Shown here: positions 17,060-25,714 of the stretch, piece after piece
How positions within the stretch are numbered: the first letter of the stretch is position 1
How the letters are laid out: every line of letters begins with the position of its first letter
NCBI RefSeq assembly: GCF_900119315.1
Contig: NZ_LT827010.1
Span: forward strand, 882,501-946,500
Reading direction: 5' to 3'
From: Actinoplanes sp. SE50/110
GTDB lineage: Bacteria; Actinomycetota; Actinomycetes; Mycobacteriales; Micromonosporaceae
Length of the DNA stretch: 64,000 nucleotides
Position numbers and translations under genes: made by a program
The notes under the pieces: generated by a model
What the model saw: only the letters and a program-made list of their open reading frames with translations
Database searches by the model: none
What the model was told of the DNA's origin: nothing

Positions 17060-18612
17060 CTCGCCTCCTGGGTCTTTCGTCGGGTGAACGCGCCGAGTTC
17101 GAGCCGGCCCCGGAGCAGCCAGGCGCCGGCGGCGAAGGCCGGCACGGCTGCCGCGACGGCCGGCGCCAGTCCGGCCGGGCCGTCCCCGAGCAGGGCGGTC
17201 ACCGCCCGGGGCAGCAGGCCGAAGCAGCCGGTCGAGAGCAGCGCGGCGGCCCGGGTGCCCGGGCCGAACGGATGCAGGCGGGCGCCGCGGAACACCTGGA
17301 TCAGCGGCAGCAGATTGTTGGCGACGATCGCGCCGGCCAGGCCCACGGCGGCCCCCATCGCGCCGTACCGGGGGATCAGCACCACGTCCAGGCCGATCGT
17401 GACGACCAGGGCGATCAGCACGTTGCCGAGGTTCAGCGAGGTGCGCCCGGCCATCGACAAGACCATGTCGACCATGCCGCAGCCGGTGGCGACCAGCATG
17501 GCCGCCGCGAGCAGCCGGACCACCGGGGTGCCGGCCGTGTACCCGGCGCCGAAGACACGGAGGTAGTACGGCGCGAACAGGATGACGAGCAGGCTGACCG
17601 GCCAGGTGATCAGCACCAGCCAGCCGGTGGCCACCTGGTACAGGCGATTCGCGGCGTCCCGGTCGCCGATGCTCAGCGCCTCGGCCAGCCGGGGCTGCAC
17701 GGACTGGGAGATGCCCTGGTTGGCGAACTGGATCAGGATCACGAACCGGCCGGCGACCGCGTAGACGGCGGCCGGCCCGAGGCCGCCCAGCGCGGCGACC
17801 AGCAGCACGTCGACCCGTTGCAGGGCGAGCTGGGCCACGGCGGCCAGCGCGCGCGGTGCGGTGAACCGCCAGAATTCCCGGTGCAGCTGCCGGCGTTCGG
17901 CCCGTCGGCTGGCCGCCGCGGCGGGGCGTCCGGTCAGGTAGAGCCGCCTCACCGCGTACGCCGCAAACAGGGTCACCGGGAGGTAGGGAGCGGCCCAGGC
18001 CAGCGCGAAGACCGGCAGCGAAGCTGCCGCCAGGAGGCCGGCCGCACCGACCCCGAGCAATTGCAGTGCGCTGCGCAGCGTCCGGTCCAGCAGCACGGTG
18101 GGGCGCATCGAGCGGTACCCACGAGTGATCGTCAGCAGCACGTCGGTGAGTGCCTGCAGCGGGATGAAGACGGCCAACACCCGCAAACCGGTGAGGTACG
18201 CACCGGCCGAGTCGTGCGCGGTGACCCGGGCGATCTGCGGCGCGCCGGCCCACACCGCCACCGCGAGGATCAGCGAGAACACGAAGACCGGGACGAGGCC
18301 GGTACGCAGGCAGGTGCCGAGCAGGTGAGCACGCCCGGTGGCCCGCAACCGGGCCGGCCAGTAGACCAGCCCGGTGTTGGTGCCCAGCTTGGCCAGCCCG
18401 CCGGCCAGCACGAACGCTGCGGTGGCGGAGAAGAACGCGCCCGCCTCGTCGGTGCCGAGGCGACGCGCCACCACCCAGGTGACGATCACGCCGGCGCCTC
18501 CGGCCAGTGCCGATCCGGCCATGTTGGCGAGTCCGCCACGGGCCGCGCCGCGAGTGCCCCGGCCCGGATCGGCCCGCGGTGGCGCCGGGTCGGTCAGCGG
18601 GCCGGCCGTCAC
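17056..18612 (-). CDS. Polysaccharide flippase (Wzx/MVF-like)
   Basis: 518 residues with about 13-14 transmembrane helices. The N-terminal helix contains G-A-G-V-I-V-T-W-V-V-A-R-R-L-G-T-D-E-A-G, typical of the polysaccharide-transport (PST/MOP) flippases. It would move the lipid-linked repeat unit across the plasma membrane. The GTG start overlaps the sulfotransferase stop (GTGA), and its own stop overlaps the methyltransferase start. Nearly identical layouts occur in Wzx/Wzy-type clusters. Confidence 0.9.
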   Translation of the reverse strand: MTAGPLTDPAPPRADPGRGTRGAARGGLANMAGSALAGGAGVIVTWVVARRLGTDEAGAFFSATAAFVLAGGLAKLGTNTGLVYWPARLRATGRAHLLGTCLRTGLVPVFVFSLILAVAVWAGAPQIARVTAHDSAGAYLTGLRVLAVFIPLQALTDVLLTITRGYRSMRPTVLLDRTLRSALQLLGVGAAGLLAAASLPVFALAWAAPYLPVTLFAAYAVRRLYLTGRPAAAASRRAERRQLHREFWRFTAPRALAAVAQLALQRVDVLLVAALGGLGPAAVYAVAGRFVILIQFANQGISQSVQPRLAEALSIGDRDAANRLYQVATGWLVLITWPVSLLVILFAPYYLRVFGAGYTAGTPVVRLLAAAMLVATGCGMVDMVLSMAGRTSLNLGNVLIALVVTIGLDVVLIPRYGAMGAAVGLAGAIVANNLLPLIQVFRGARLHPFGPGTRAAALLSTGCFGLLPRAVTALLGDGPAGLAPAVAAAVPAFAAGAWLLRGRLELGAFTRRKTQEAS

Positions 18613-19487
18613 CCGCGGCGCCAGATCGGCGTGTGCCCCAGCCAGCCGGCCAGCGCCTCGTCGTGGGACTGGTAGTAGGCGCCCAGTTCCCGGCGCAGCT
18701 GCGGGTCCATGTCGGCCTGCCGGGGGCGGGCGTTGTGCCGCTCGAAGGCCGGTCGTTCCAGGTGCGGTGGCAGCCCGAGGAAGTGGCAGACCTCGTCGTA
18801 CACCGGCTCCGGGTCGCTGAAGAACCGTTCGCTCTCCACCACGTGGATGCGTTCCCGGCCGACGTGCTGCGCCATCACGCTCAGATACCGGGCGTATTCG
18901 CCGCGCCCCCGGTAGGCGTGGTGCTGGTGCGCGAAGCTGTAGTACGCCGGGTCGTCGGCCAGCCGTTCCTCCTGCCGGTGCAGGCGGGCCGGCTCCAGCG
19001 CCATCGCCGCACCGAAGTCACGCTCGGTCTCGAAACCCCGCGCCACCTCGTGGTGATGCTGTGAGTAGGCGCGCTCCACCGGATCGCGCACCAGAACCAC
19101 GATCCTGGCGTACGGCAGGTCCCGCGCGATCCGGGCCACCGCCTGGGGGTGGTACATGTAGTACGGACTGGACTCGAAGGTCTGTGCCGGCACCCCGAAC
19201 CGCTCGGCGATCTTCTCGGCCGCCCGCCGCGCCGGGAAATGCGCGCGATACCAGTCGAGCCCGCGGTGGTACGACGTGTCGAAGTAGTGCACGCCCTTGT
19301 GGAGCACCGCCTTGAGCACCACCGGATGTGCGGCCAGCGCCCGGTACAACGAGGTGGTGCCGCACCGCTGCCCGCCGCAGATCAGGAAGGACGGCAGCAT
19401 CCGGTGGTCGGCGGTGAGCCGGCCGTACGAGCGGGAGCCCAGGTGCACCACCGCCTTCATCGGCGCGGGCAGATTGCGGACGTTCAT
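18609..19487 (-). CDS. Sulfotransferase (heparan-sulfate-type fold)
   Basis: 292 residues. The PAPS 5'-phosphosulfate loop is C-G-G-Q-R-C-G-T-T-S at residues 37-46. The 3'-phosphate motif is I-V-V-L-V-R-D-P-V-E-R-A-Y-S near residue 127. K-G-V-H-Y-F-D is the position of the catalytic Lys/His region seen in glycan sulfotransferases. The ATG at 19487 is preferred to GTG at 19490 because GGAG is five bases before it. It sits inside the polysaccharide operon and is the second sulfotransferase in the region. Confidence 0.9.
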   Translation of the reverse strand: MNVRNLPAPMKAVVHLGSRSYGRLTADHRMLPSFLICGGQRCGTTSLYRALAAHPVVLKAVLHKGVHYFDTSYHRGLDWYRAHFPARRAAEKIAERFGVPAQTFESSPYYMYHPQAVARIARDLPYARIVVLVRDPVERAYSQHHHEVARGFETERDFGAAMALEPARLHRQEERLADDPAYYSFAHQHHAYRGRGEYARYLSVMAQHVGRERIHVVESERFFSDPEPVYDEVCHFLGLPPHLERPAFERHNARPRQADMDPQLRRELGAYYQSHDEALAGWLGHTPIWRRG

Positions 19488-20725
19488 CACAGCTCCTCAA
19501 CACGCCGGATGAGCACCGGCAGCAGCCAGGTACCGAGCACGCCCAGCCGGGCGCCCGCCTCGGCCTGGCGGTCGGTCAGGTAGCGCACGGCCAGGTCGAC
19601 CAGGTAGAGCAGGGCGGTCGTCTCGCGGGCCACCGCGGCCACCCCGAACGGCGCGAGCAGCTCGTCGGCCCGGCGCACGGTGGCCTCCACCGCACCCCGC
19701 GCGTCACCGCTGGTCTGGATCCGTCTCTGCAGCTCGTGATGCACCGCGTCGAAGCCGAGCGGAACCCCGGTGGCGAACCGCTCCCAGTCCCAGACGAGCA
19801 GCGCGTCGGTGAGGTTGGCCATGTTCCACGGGGCCCAGTCGCCGTGCCAGGCGCCGTAGCGCAGGGTGTGCTCGCCGCTGTGCGCGGCGAGCAGGTCGAC
19901 CGCGGCGGACAGCGCGGCGCCCTCGGCCCGGTCGGAGACCGCGGCCAGCCGGGCCCGCAGCTCGTGCCAGTAAGAGCTCTGGGTCAGCGGTCCGGTGGTG
20001 TAGCCGCAGCATCCGGCGATGTCCAGCATGGCGGCGGTGAGCCGGCGCGGGGTCAGCGGCGCGCGCGGCAGCCACACCGGCAGTGCCGACTGGACCAGCA
20101 CCTGCATGCCGCGCCACTGCCCGGCGTGCATCACCCGGGGGATGGTCAGCTTGGTCAGTCCGCTGGAGCCGATCGCGTTCAGCGCCGCGGTCTCCGCCTT
20201 GACCAGGCGCTGGGTGAGCGGCCCGGCACCGATCTTGCCGAACGCGAAGGTCTCGCCGTCCGGGGTGAGCAACTGCAGCACCGGTTTGCGGTTGGCCCGG
20301 GCCGGGCCGATGTGGACGCTGACCGACAGGTCGCGCCGCAGCGCGTCGCTGAGGTAGCCGTCGATGCTGGCCGACACCGGGCCGGAGACCCGGATCCGGT
20401 CGCGGAAGACCAGCCGGTCGGTCCGGGTGCGGACCGCGGCCACCACGGCGTCCCGCTTGAACCGGGCCATCCGGGACTGCGGCTCGGCGTACCGGCGGAC
20501 CGCGGCCGCGGCGACCGCGGCGGAGGTGTTCGGCACCAGCAGGCGGGGGCGGTGCGCGTTCGGCACCACCAGGTATTCCACGATCGTGTTGCCCGCACCG
20601 TCGTCCTCGCGGGCGGGGCGGCACGGCGGCGGATAGAGCAGCGCCATGACCTCGGTCAGATACTGGGTACGCAGTGCGGCGTCGCCCGCCGTGAGCTCGG
20701 CTGGCGCCGTTTTGACCGGACTCAA
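19487..20725 (-). CDS. APH-fold phosphotransferase-like protein
   Basis: 412 residues. The C-terminal half has the kinase catalytic loop H-G-D-W-A-P-W-N and the metal-binding D-W-E, as in aminoglycoside phosphotransferase-fold enzymes. The N-terminal ~120 residues (R-T-Q-Y-L-T-E-V-M-A-L-L onwards) are not a family I know. The TTG start overlaps the O-antigen-ligase stop (TTGA); no nearer ATG preserves the N-terminus. In this operon a sugar or lipid-linked intermediate is a more likely substrate than an antibiotic, but that is inference. Confidence 0.7.
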   Translation of the reverse strand: MSPVKTAPAELTAGDAALRTQYLTEVMALLYPPPCRPAREDDGAGNTIVEYLVVPNAHRPRLLVPNTSAAVAAAAVRRYAEPQSRMARFKRDAVVAAVRTRTDRLVFRDRIRVSGPVSASIDGYLSDALRRDLSVSVHIGPARANRKPVLQLLTPDGETFAFGKIGAGPLTQRLVKAETAALNAIGSSGLTKLTIPRVMHAGQWRGMQVLVQSALPVWLPRAPLTPRRLTAAMLDIAGCCGYTTGPLTQSSYWHELRARLAAVSDRAEGAALSAAVDLLAAHSGEHTLRYGAWHGDWAPWNMANLTDALLVWDWERFATGVPLGFDAVHHELQRRIQTSGDARGAVEATVRRADELLAPFGVAAVARETTALLYLVDLAVRYLTDRQAEAGARLGVLGTWLLPVLIRRVEEL

Positions 20726-22095
20726 TTGTCGTCGTTCCCCTCGATCCAGTTGCGCCAGAGCAGCGCGTACGCCAGAACCATGAAAGCCAGGGGGGTGACC
20801 AGCGAGTTGTACCAGAGCATCGCGGAGAACGAGCTGACCAGCGCGGCGCTGCCGGCCACCCCGATCGGGGTCCGGTCCCGGCGGAACCGCCACAGCCCGT
20901 ACGCGAAGAAGCCCAGGTAGCCCGCGGTGCCCACCGCGCCGTGCGAATACAGCAGCTGCCACAGCTGCCCGTTGCCGCCGATCGTGAAGTTGCCGCAGCG
21001 CTCGCACTCCGAGCTCTCGCCGACCGTGATCGAGTTGCGGCCGCCGAGGGTGTTGCGGGTGCCCCCGTACCCGATCACCGGCGAACCGGTGAACCCGGCC
21101 ATGGCCCGCTCGATCAGGAACGAGCGGACCCCGTTCGACTTGCCGTTGTCCAGCCGGGCCTGCACGGTGGTGCCCAGCGGGGTGGCCGCCAGCGCCACCG
21201 CGAGCGCCCCGCCCGCCACCAGCAGCACGCCGAGCACCCACAACTTGCCGGCCAGCACGTAGCGGACCGCGGCGTACCCGCCGATGATCCCCAGGCCGAT
21301 CCACAGGCCGCGGTTCAGCGAGACGACCGCCGGCACGATCGAGACCAGCAGGAACACCCACAGCACGGCGCGCCGGCCCCGGCTGCGCGCGGCCGCCGCG
21401 GCCACCAGCAGCCACGGCACCAGCAGGCAGAAGTTGTTGCCCCAGGTGTTGGTGTACCCCCAGGGGGCGGCCGGACGCGGGGCGTCACCGCCGACGATGT
21501 CCATGATCTGCGCGGCGTACGGGTGGACCAGCGACCGGACGAAGCCCTTGCTGCGCACCCCCTGCGGCAGCAGCCACTCGACCGGCGAGGTGAACTCGAA
21601 GTGCCCGGCCACCATGCCGAGCAGCCCGCCCAGCACGGTCAGCACGAACATGCCGGCCAGCAGCCGGACCATCCGCCGCCGCGGCAGCTCCCGCTCGGTC
21701 AGGTTCCCGGCGTAGACCAGCAGCACGGTCAGCGAGAGGTACATGGCCAGCTTGTAGAGCACCGCGGGCAGCCGGCCGACGGCCCGCTCGACCACGGTCT
21801 GCGCCGGGTCGGCGCCCAGTGCGGCGATGCTCACCACCACCGCGACCAGGAACACCACCCACCAGGTGAAGCCCGGTGGCAGGCGCAGTGGGCGGCCCGC
21901 GGCCCGGCGGCGGATCAGCAGGAACAGCATCGGCGCGGCGACCAGCGGGAAGATCAGCACGCCCAGGCCGAGCGCCCACCAGAGCGGGTAGAGCAGCAGG
22001 ATCCCGGTCACCGGCCAGGCCGGCAGGCTGAGGTCCTTACCGGCCCGGTGCTGGGCCGGTCCGGCGGGCGGCGCCGCCGGGACGACCGTGATCAC
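20722..22095 (-). CDS. O-antigen ligase / Wzy-type polymerase family membrane protein
   Basis: 457 residues with about 11-12 transmembrane helices and a large extracytoplasmic loop after mid-protein. The loop region has G-Y-G-G-T-R-N-T-L-G-G-R-N-S, similar to the Wzy_C signature region. It would polymerise or ligate repeat units outside the membrane. The GTG start overlaps the stop of the Wzz/Wzc-like gene, and its stop overlaps the next gene. Polymerase and ligase cannot be told apart from sequence. Confidence 0.85.
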   Translation of the reverse strand: MITVVPAAPPAGPAQHRAGKDLSLPAWPVTGILLLYPLWWALGLGVLIFPLVAAPMLFLLIRRRAAGRPLRLPPGFTWWVVFLVAVVVSIAALGADPAQTVVERAVGRLPAVLYKLAMYLSLTVLLVYAGNLTERELPRRRMVRLLAGMFVLTVLGGLLGMVAGHFEFTSPVEWLLPQGVRSKGFVRSLVHPYAAQIMDIVGGDAPRPAAPWGYTNTWGNNFCLLVPWLLVAAAAARSRGRRAVLWVFLLVSIVPAVVSLNRGLWIGLGIIGGYAAVRYVLAGKLWVLGVLLVAGGALAVALAATPLGTTVQARLDNGKSNGVRSFLIERAMAGFTGSPVIGYGGTRNTLGGRNSITVGESSECERCGNFTIGGNGQLWQLLYSHGAVGTAGYLGFFAYGLWRFRRDRTPIGVAGSAALVSSFSAMLWYNSLVTPLAFMVLAYALLWRNWIEGNDDN

Positions 22096-23813
22096 TTCTC
22101 GTCGCCGTCCGTGGCGCCCGAGCCTTCGACAACCGAGGTCTGCTCGCCGGTGTCGCCGTCGGCCGGCCGCTGCCGGACCGTGGCCGAGACCGGCTCACCG
22201 CGGTCCTTGAGTGCCGACAGCTGCTGGGTGGCCTCCTCGACGACCGGCTCGGTGCCGGTCGGCGGCAGGGTCACCGCGGGCGCGGCGGCCGGCTCGGCGG
22301 TGTGCTTGACGTTGAGCCGGGGCAGCACCACCGCGCCGAGCAGCCGGGTGCCGACCCGCTGCAGCTGCTCGGTCGCGTCGACCAGGGCCGGCCGGCGGGT
22401 GCGGCGCAGCTCGACCGCGAGGATCGCCGCGTCGGCGAGGCTGGCCAGGCTCTGCGCGTCGGCGCTGCTGCTGGTCGACGGGGCCTCGATCACCACGTAC
22501 CCGCCCTGCCGGCGCAGCGCCTCCAGGGTGTCGCGCAGCCGCTGCGACTGGATCAGCCCGGCCGCGGTCGCCGCGCCGCCGGTGGTGATCACCCGCAGCG
22601 CCGGGATCCGGGCGGTGTGCTGCAGCACCCGGCTCAGCGACACCCGGCCGGCCAGCATCTCGGACAGGCCGGGCACCGGGGCGACCCCGAGCATCCGGGC
22701 CAGTGGCGCGGCGTCCACCACGCTGTCCGGCAGGTGCGCGCCGATCAGCACCACGTCGCTGCCGGTGCGGGCCAGGGCGGCCGCCAGGTTCGCCGCGACC
22801 AGCGTGCTCGCCGAGCCGCGGCTGGTCCCGGTCACCACGATCACCCGGTCGTGCGGGTCGAGGCTGGCCAGCACCTCGTTGCGCAGGCGGTTGAAGACGC
22901 GGCCGCCCGGCCCGTACGGCTGCAGCACGTCGTCGAAGTGCGGCGTGGTCCGCTCGTCGAGCGTGGCCAGCACCGCGACCCGGCCGCGGTCACGCACGTC
23001 GGCCGCGGTCACCAGGCGCCGGTCGAACCGCTCCCGCAGGTACGCCAGGGCCAGCCCGAGCAGCAGCCCGATCATTCCGCCGGTGGCGATGTCCAGCAGC
23101 GTGTTCGGGCTGGACGGGGTGTCCGGCAGCCGGGCGTCGCTGATGATCGCGCCGGCGCCGACCGTGGTGGTGGTCAGCTCGTTGAGCCGGCCGGTGAGGC
23201 TGTTCAGCTGGTTCTGCGAGTTGCTGCGCAGACTCTGCAGGTTGCTCTCCGCGGAACTGCCCGGCCGGGCGTCGGCCAGCTTGGCGTTGATCCCGGTGAG
23301 CGCCGTGGTGAGCTGCTTGACCTTCAGGTTCAGTGAGGCGATCTGCTTGTCCAGCAGGCCGCGTGCGGTCTCCTCACGGTTGCGCAGGTAGGCCTCGGCG
23401 AACGCGTGCGAACCGGCCTGGGCCTTCATCGGGGTGTCCGCCTGGAAAGTGATCACCAGAACCGTGGTGTTCGCCGGTACCTGCACCGACACCGAATGCG
23501 CCAGCTCCAGCGGCGACACCGTGGTGCGCATCAGCGCGGCGGCCTTGGCGGCGACCGCGCCGGAACCGACCAGCTGGGCCTCGGTGTCCAGGTTGACCGC
23601 GCCCTTGGTGCGGCCACCCTGCGCGTTCACGTCCTGGTCGACCGACTGGACCAGGACCGACGACGAGGACTCGTAGACGCGCGGGAGCGAGTGCGTGACG
23701 GCGGCGCCCACGCCCAGGCCGGCGGCCGTGGCCACCAGGGCGATCCACCAGTGCCGGCGAACCGCGCCCAGGTAGTGCGCGACATCGGAGGACGGTGGGC
23801 GTGACGCTTCCAT
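22092..23813 (-). CDS. Wzz/Wzc-like chain-length protein with degenerate BY-kinase domain
   Basis: 573 residues. An N-terminal Wzz domain (R-R-H-W-W-I-A-L-V and the first TM helix at ~20-40) is followed by a long periplasm-side coiled region and a second TM helix near residue 235. The cytoplasmic domain is BY-kinase-like but the ATP sites are lost: the Walker A position reads G-T-S-R-G-S-A-S-T (Lys replaced by Ala, about 325-337), Walker A' reads V-L-I-G-A-H-L and Walker B reads V-V-I-E-A. There is no C-terminal tyrosine cluster. It probably acts as a scaffold that sets polymer length. Confidence 0.85.
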   Translation of the reverse strand: MEASRPPSSDVAHYLGAVRRHWWIALVATAAGLGVGAAVTHSLPRVYESSSSVLVQSVDQDVNAQGGRTKGAVNLDTEAQLVGSGAVAAKAAALMRTTVSPLELAHSVSVQVPANTTVLVITFQADTPMKAQAGSHAFAEAYLRNREETARGLLDKQIASLNLKVKQLTTALTGINAKLADARPGSSAESNLQSLRSNSQNQLNSLTGRLNELTTTTVGAGAIISDARLPDTPSSPNTLLDIATGGMIGLLLGLALAYLRERFDRRLVTAADVRDRGRVAVLATLDERTTPHFDDVLQPYGPGGRVFNRLRNEVLASLDPHDRVIVVTGTSRGSASTLVAANLAAALARTGSDVVLIGAHLPDSVVDAAPLARMLGVAPVPGLSEMLAGRVSLSRVLQHTARIPALRVITTGGAATAAGLIQSQRLRDTLEALRRQGGYVVIEAPSTSSSADAQSLASLADAAILAVELRRTRRPALVDATEQLQRVGTRLLGAVVLPRLNVKHTAEPAAAPAVTLPPTGTEPVVEEATQQLSALKDRGEPVSATVRQRPADGDTGEQTSVVEGSGATDGDEK

Positions 23814-23944
23814 CGGTTTCCGCGGCCTTTCGAGGAGGATTTTGGGCGTTTCGCCCCAAGGGCTAACGCCCACTCCCAGCCGCGAGTGATGGGTCAGCTC
23901 GACCCCATGCCTCGCAGGGTTGGTGAAACCACCACGCATTGCGC

Positions 23945-24014
23945 CCGCTGACGTCGAGAGGACCGAGAAAGGCCAGGCGAAGCCCTGGTCTTCTGCGGCT
24001 CTCGACGTCAGCGG
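23945..24014 (-). terminator. Long perfect inverted repeat between operon genes
   Basis: CCGCTGACGTCGAGAG (23945-23960) is exactly repeated in inverse at 23999-24014, with an imperfect inner stem (AGGCCAGG/CCCTGG). It separates the PAPS-synthase-like gene from the Wzz/Wzc-like gene. There is no T-tract. It could attenuate or terminate transcription, or be a binding site. Confidence 0.5.
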
Positions 24015-24032
24015 CAAGGGGCGCGACGCCGG

Positions 24033-25553
24033 TCAGCTCAGCTTGGGCTCCACCCAGCCGTTCTCGACCAGGTAGCCGAGGACCATCTCGACCGCTTCGG
24101 CCACCGACATCGTGCTGGTGTCGATGGTCAGTTCGGCGTCCAGCGGCTCCTCGTACGGGTCGTCGATCCCGGTCATGCCGCGCAGCTGACCGGCCCGGGC
24201 CCGCGCGTACAGGCCCTTACGGTCCCGTCGCTCGCAGACCTCCAGCGGGGTGGCCACGTGGACGAGCAGGAACCCGGCGCCCGCCTCGGCCGCCATCCGG
24301 CGCACCGCGGTGCGGGCCGCCTCGTACGGCGCGATCGGGCAGGCGACCGCCATCCCGCGGTGCCGGCCGACCTCGGCGGCGACCCAGCCGATCCGGCGCA
24401 CGTTGCGGTCCCGGTCGGCCTTGCTGAAGCCCAGCCCGGCGGTCAGCTCCCGGCGCACCACGTCGCCGTCGAGCAGGGTGACCGTGCGCTCGCCGGTCTC
24501 CCGCAGCGCGTCGGCCAGGTTGCGGGCGATCGTCGACTTGCCGGAGCCGGACAGGCCGGTGAAGAACAGCACCAGGCCGCGGTGCCGGCGCGGCGGCCGG
24601 ACCCGGGCCAGTTCCTTGGCGACCGCCGGCGGGGTGTGCCACTCGGGCAGCGGGAAACCGCGGTCCAGCAGGTCGTCGATCTCGTCCGGGGTCATCGCCA
24701 GCCGGCGGTTGCGCGGCGGGATGTCGTCGCGCCAGCGCCACTGGCCGTCCCGGTTGTCGTAGGCGAGTTCGCGCGGCACCAGTACCCGCAGCCCGGCTCC
24801 GGAGAGCGACTCGCCGGTGGAGAGCACGTGGGTCACGCCGTACGCCGCGGCGACCCGGGAGCGCAGCAGCGCGTCGCGCATCTCGTCGCCGTGCGGCATC
24901 AGCGGGACCGCGACCACGGTGGCCGGGGGCATCCGGTCGCGGGCCGCGAAGACCGCCCGGACCAGTGCCTCGGGCGGTAGGCCGTCCGGCCCGTGCCCGC
25001 TCACCGGAATCATGATCAGCAGGTGGGCCGCGAGGGTGCGGGCGGCGTGCGCGATCTGGGCGAGCTGCGGGCGGTGCAGCGGCCGGTCGGCGATCACGCC
25101 GAGCACCCGGCCCGGTGGCAGCAGCGCCTTGACCTCGGCCGGGGAGCGGCGCAGACGCTGGAACGGGCCGTGCCCGCCGTCGCCCATCCGCTGCACCGGG
25201 CCGCCCACGCCGTACCGGTTGTCGGCGATCCGCCAGACGTCGCGCGCCTCGATCGCGGCGATCGGCGCGCCCTCCAGGTCGGTCAGCACCACGGTGCGCC
25301 GTGCCGGGTCGGCCGGGTTCAGGCGCTCGGCGAGGTCGAGCGGGATCTCCAGGGTCACCGCGACCGGCCACGGGGTGCCGTCGGCCAGTCGCCCGGTGCG
25401 GGCCAGCGCGACCAGGTCGGCGCGGACCAGGAATCCGGTCAGCGGCGCGTACGCCCCGGAGAGCAGCAGTTCGAGATCGGCCAGCTCGTACGGGCGCGGC
25501 GCGAACGAGGGTGCGTCCCGGAGGACGTCTTCGGGCAGTACCGAGCCACTCAC
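24033..25553 (-). CDS. Fused ATP-sulfurylase-like / adenylylsulfate kinase
   Basis: 506 residues. The C-terminal APS kinase (from about residue 325) is intact: P-loop F-F-T-G-L-S-G-S-G-K-S-T, L-D-G-D-V-V-R, L-G-F-S-K-A-D-R, and K-G-L-Y-A-R-A. It makes PAPS from APS. The N-terminal domain is homologous to ATP sulfurylase (F-P-L-P-E-W matches the C-terminal signature), but the Q-x-R-N-P-x-H-x-x-H motif reads A-D-R-P-L-H-R-P-Q and the G-R-D-H-A-G site is absent. PAPS supply for the two nearby sulfotransferases is the obvious role. The start is GTG or ATG near 25553, with a weak RBS. Confidence 0.88.
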   Translation of the reverse strand: MSGSVLPEDVLRDAPSFAPRPYELADLELLLSGAYAPLTGFLVRADLVALARTGRLADGTPWPVAVTLEIPLDLAERLNPADPARRTVVLTDLEGAPIAAIEARDVWRIADNRYGVGGPVQRMGDGGHGPFQRLRRSPAEVKALLPPGRVLGVIADRPLHRPQLAQIAHAARTLAAHLLIMIPVSGHGPDGLPPEALVRAVFAARDRMPPATVVAVPLMPHGDEMRDALLRSRVAAAYGVTHVLSTGESLSGAGLRVLVPRELAYDNRDGQWRWRDDIPPRNRRLAMTPDEIDDLLDRGFPLPEWHTPPAVAKELARVRPPRRHRGLVLFFTGLSGSGKSTIARNLADALRETGERTVTLLDGDVVRRELTAGLGFSKADRDRNVRRIGWVAAEVGRHRGMAVACPIAPYEAARTAVRRMAAEAGAGFLLVHVATPLEVCERRDRKGLYARARAGQLRGMTGIDDPYEEPLDAELTIDTSTMSVAEAVEMVLGYLVENGWVEPKLS

Positions 25554-25676
25554 CGTTGTTATCCCCTTGCCGGCCGACTTGGGTGACAGTTTCGCAGCCC
25601 GATTCGAACCGGTCGAGGCGGGCTCACGATCTCGCTGTCCCGCCGCTATACCCGCTAACGGATGATTGCTGACTTT

Positions 25677-25705
25677 TTGGACTTTATCGGAGGATCCCCT
25701 AATAT
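25677..25705 (+). promoter_or_regulatory. Sigma-70-type promoter of the GH26-like gene
   Basis: TTGGAC (25677-25682), a 17-base spacer and TAATAT (25700-25705). Transcription would start about 25712, only about three bases before the GTG at 25715, so the mRNA is expected to be leaderless or nearly so. This is among the best promoter matches in the window. Confidence 0.65.
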
Positions 25706-25714
25706 AGGGCGATT

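Noticed and set aside
20941-23391. Plus-strand open frame of 816 codons over the polymerase and Wzz-like genes
   Set aside because: Gln/Arg/His-rich shadow with no domain; the minus strand carries the real operon with overlapping starts and stops.
24033-25553. Assignment as an ordinary active ATP sulfurylase
   Set aside because: Key motifs of the sulfurylase active site are missing, so only the APS kinase half is stated with confidence.
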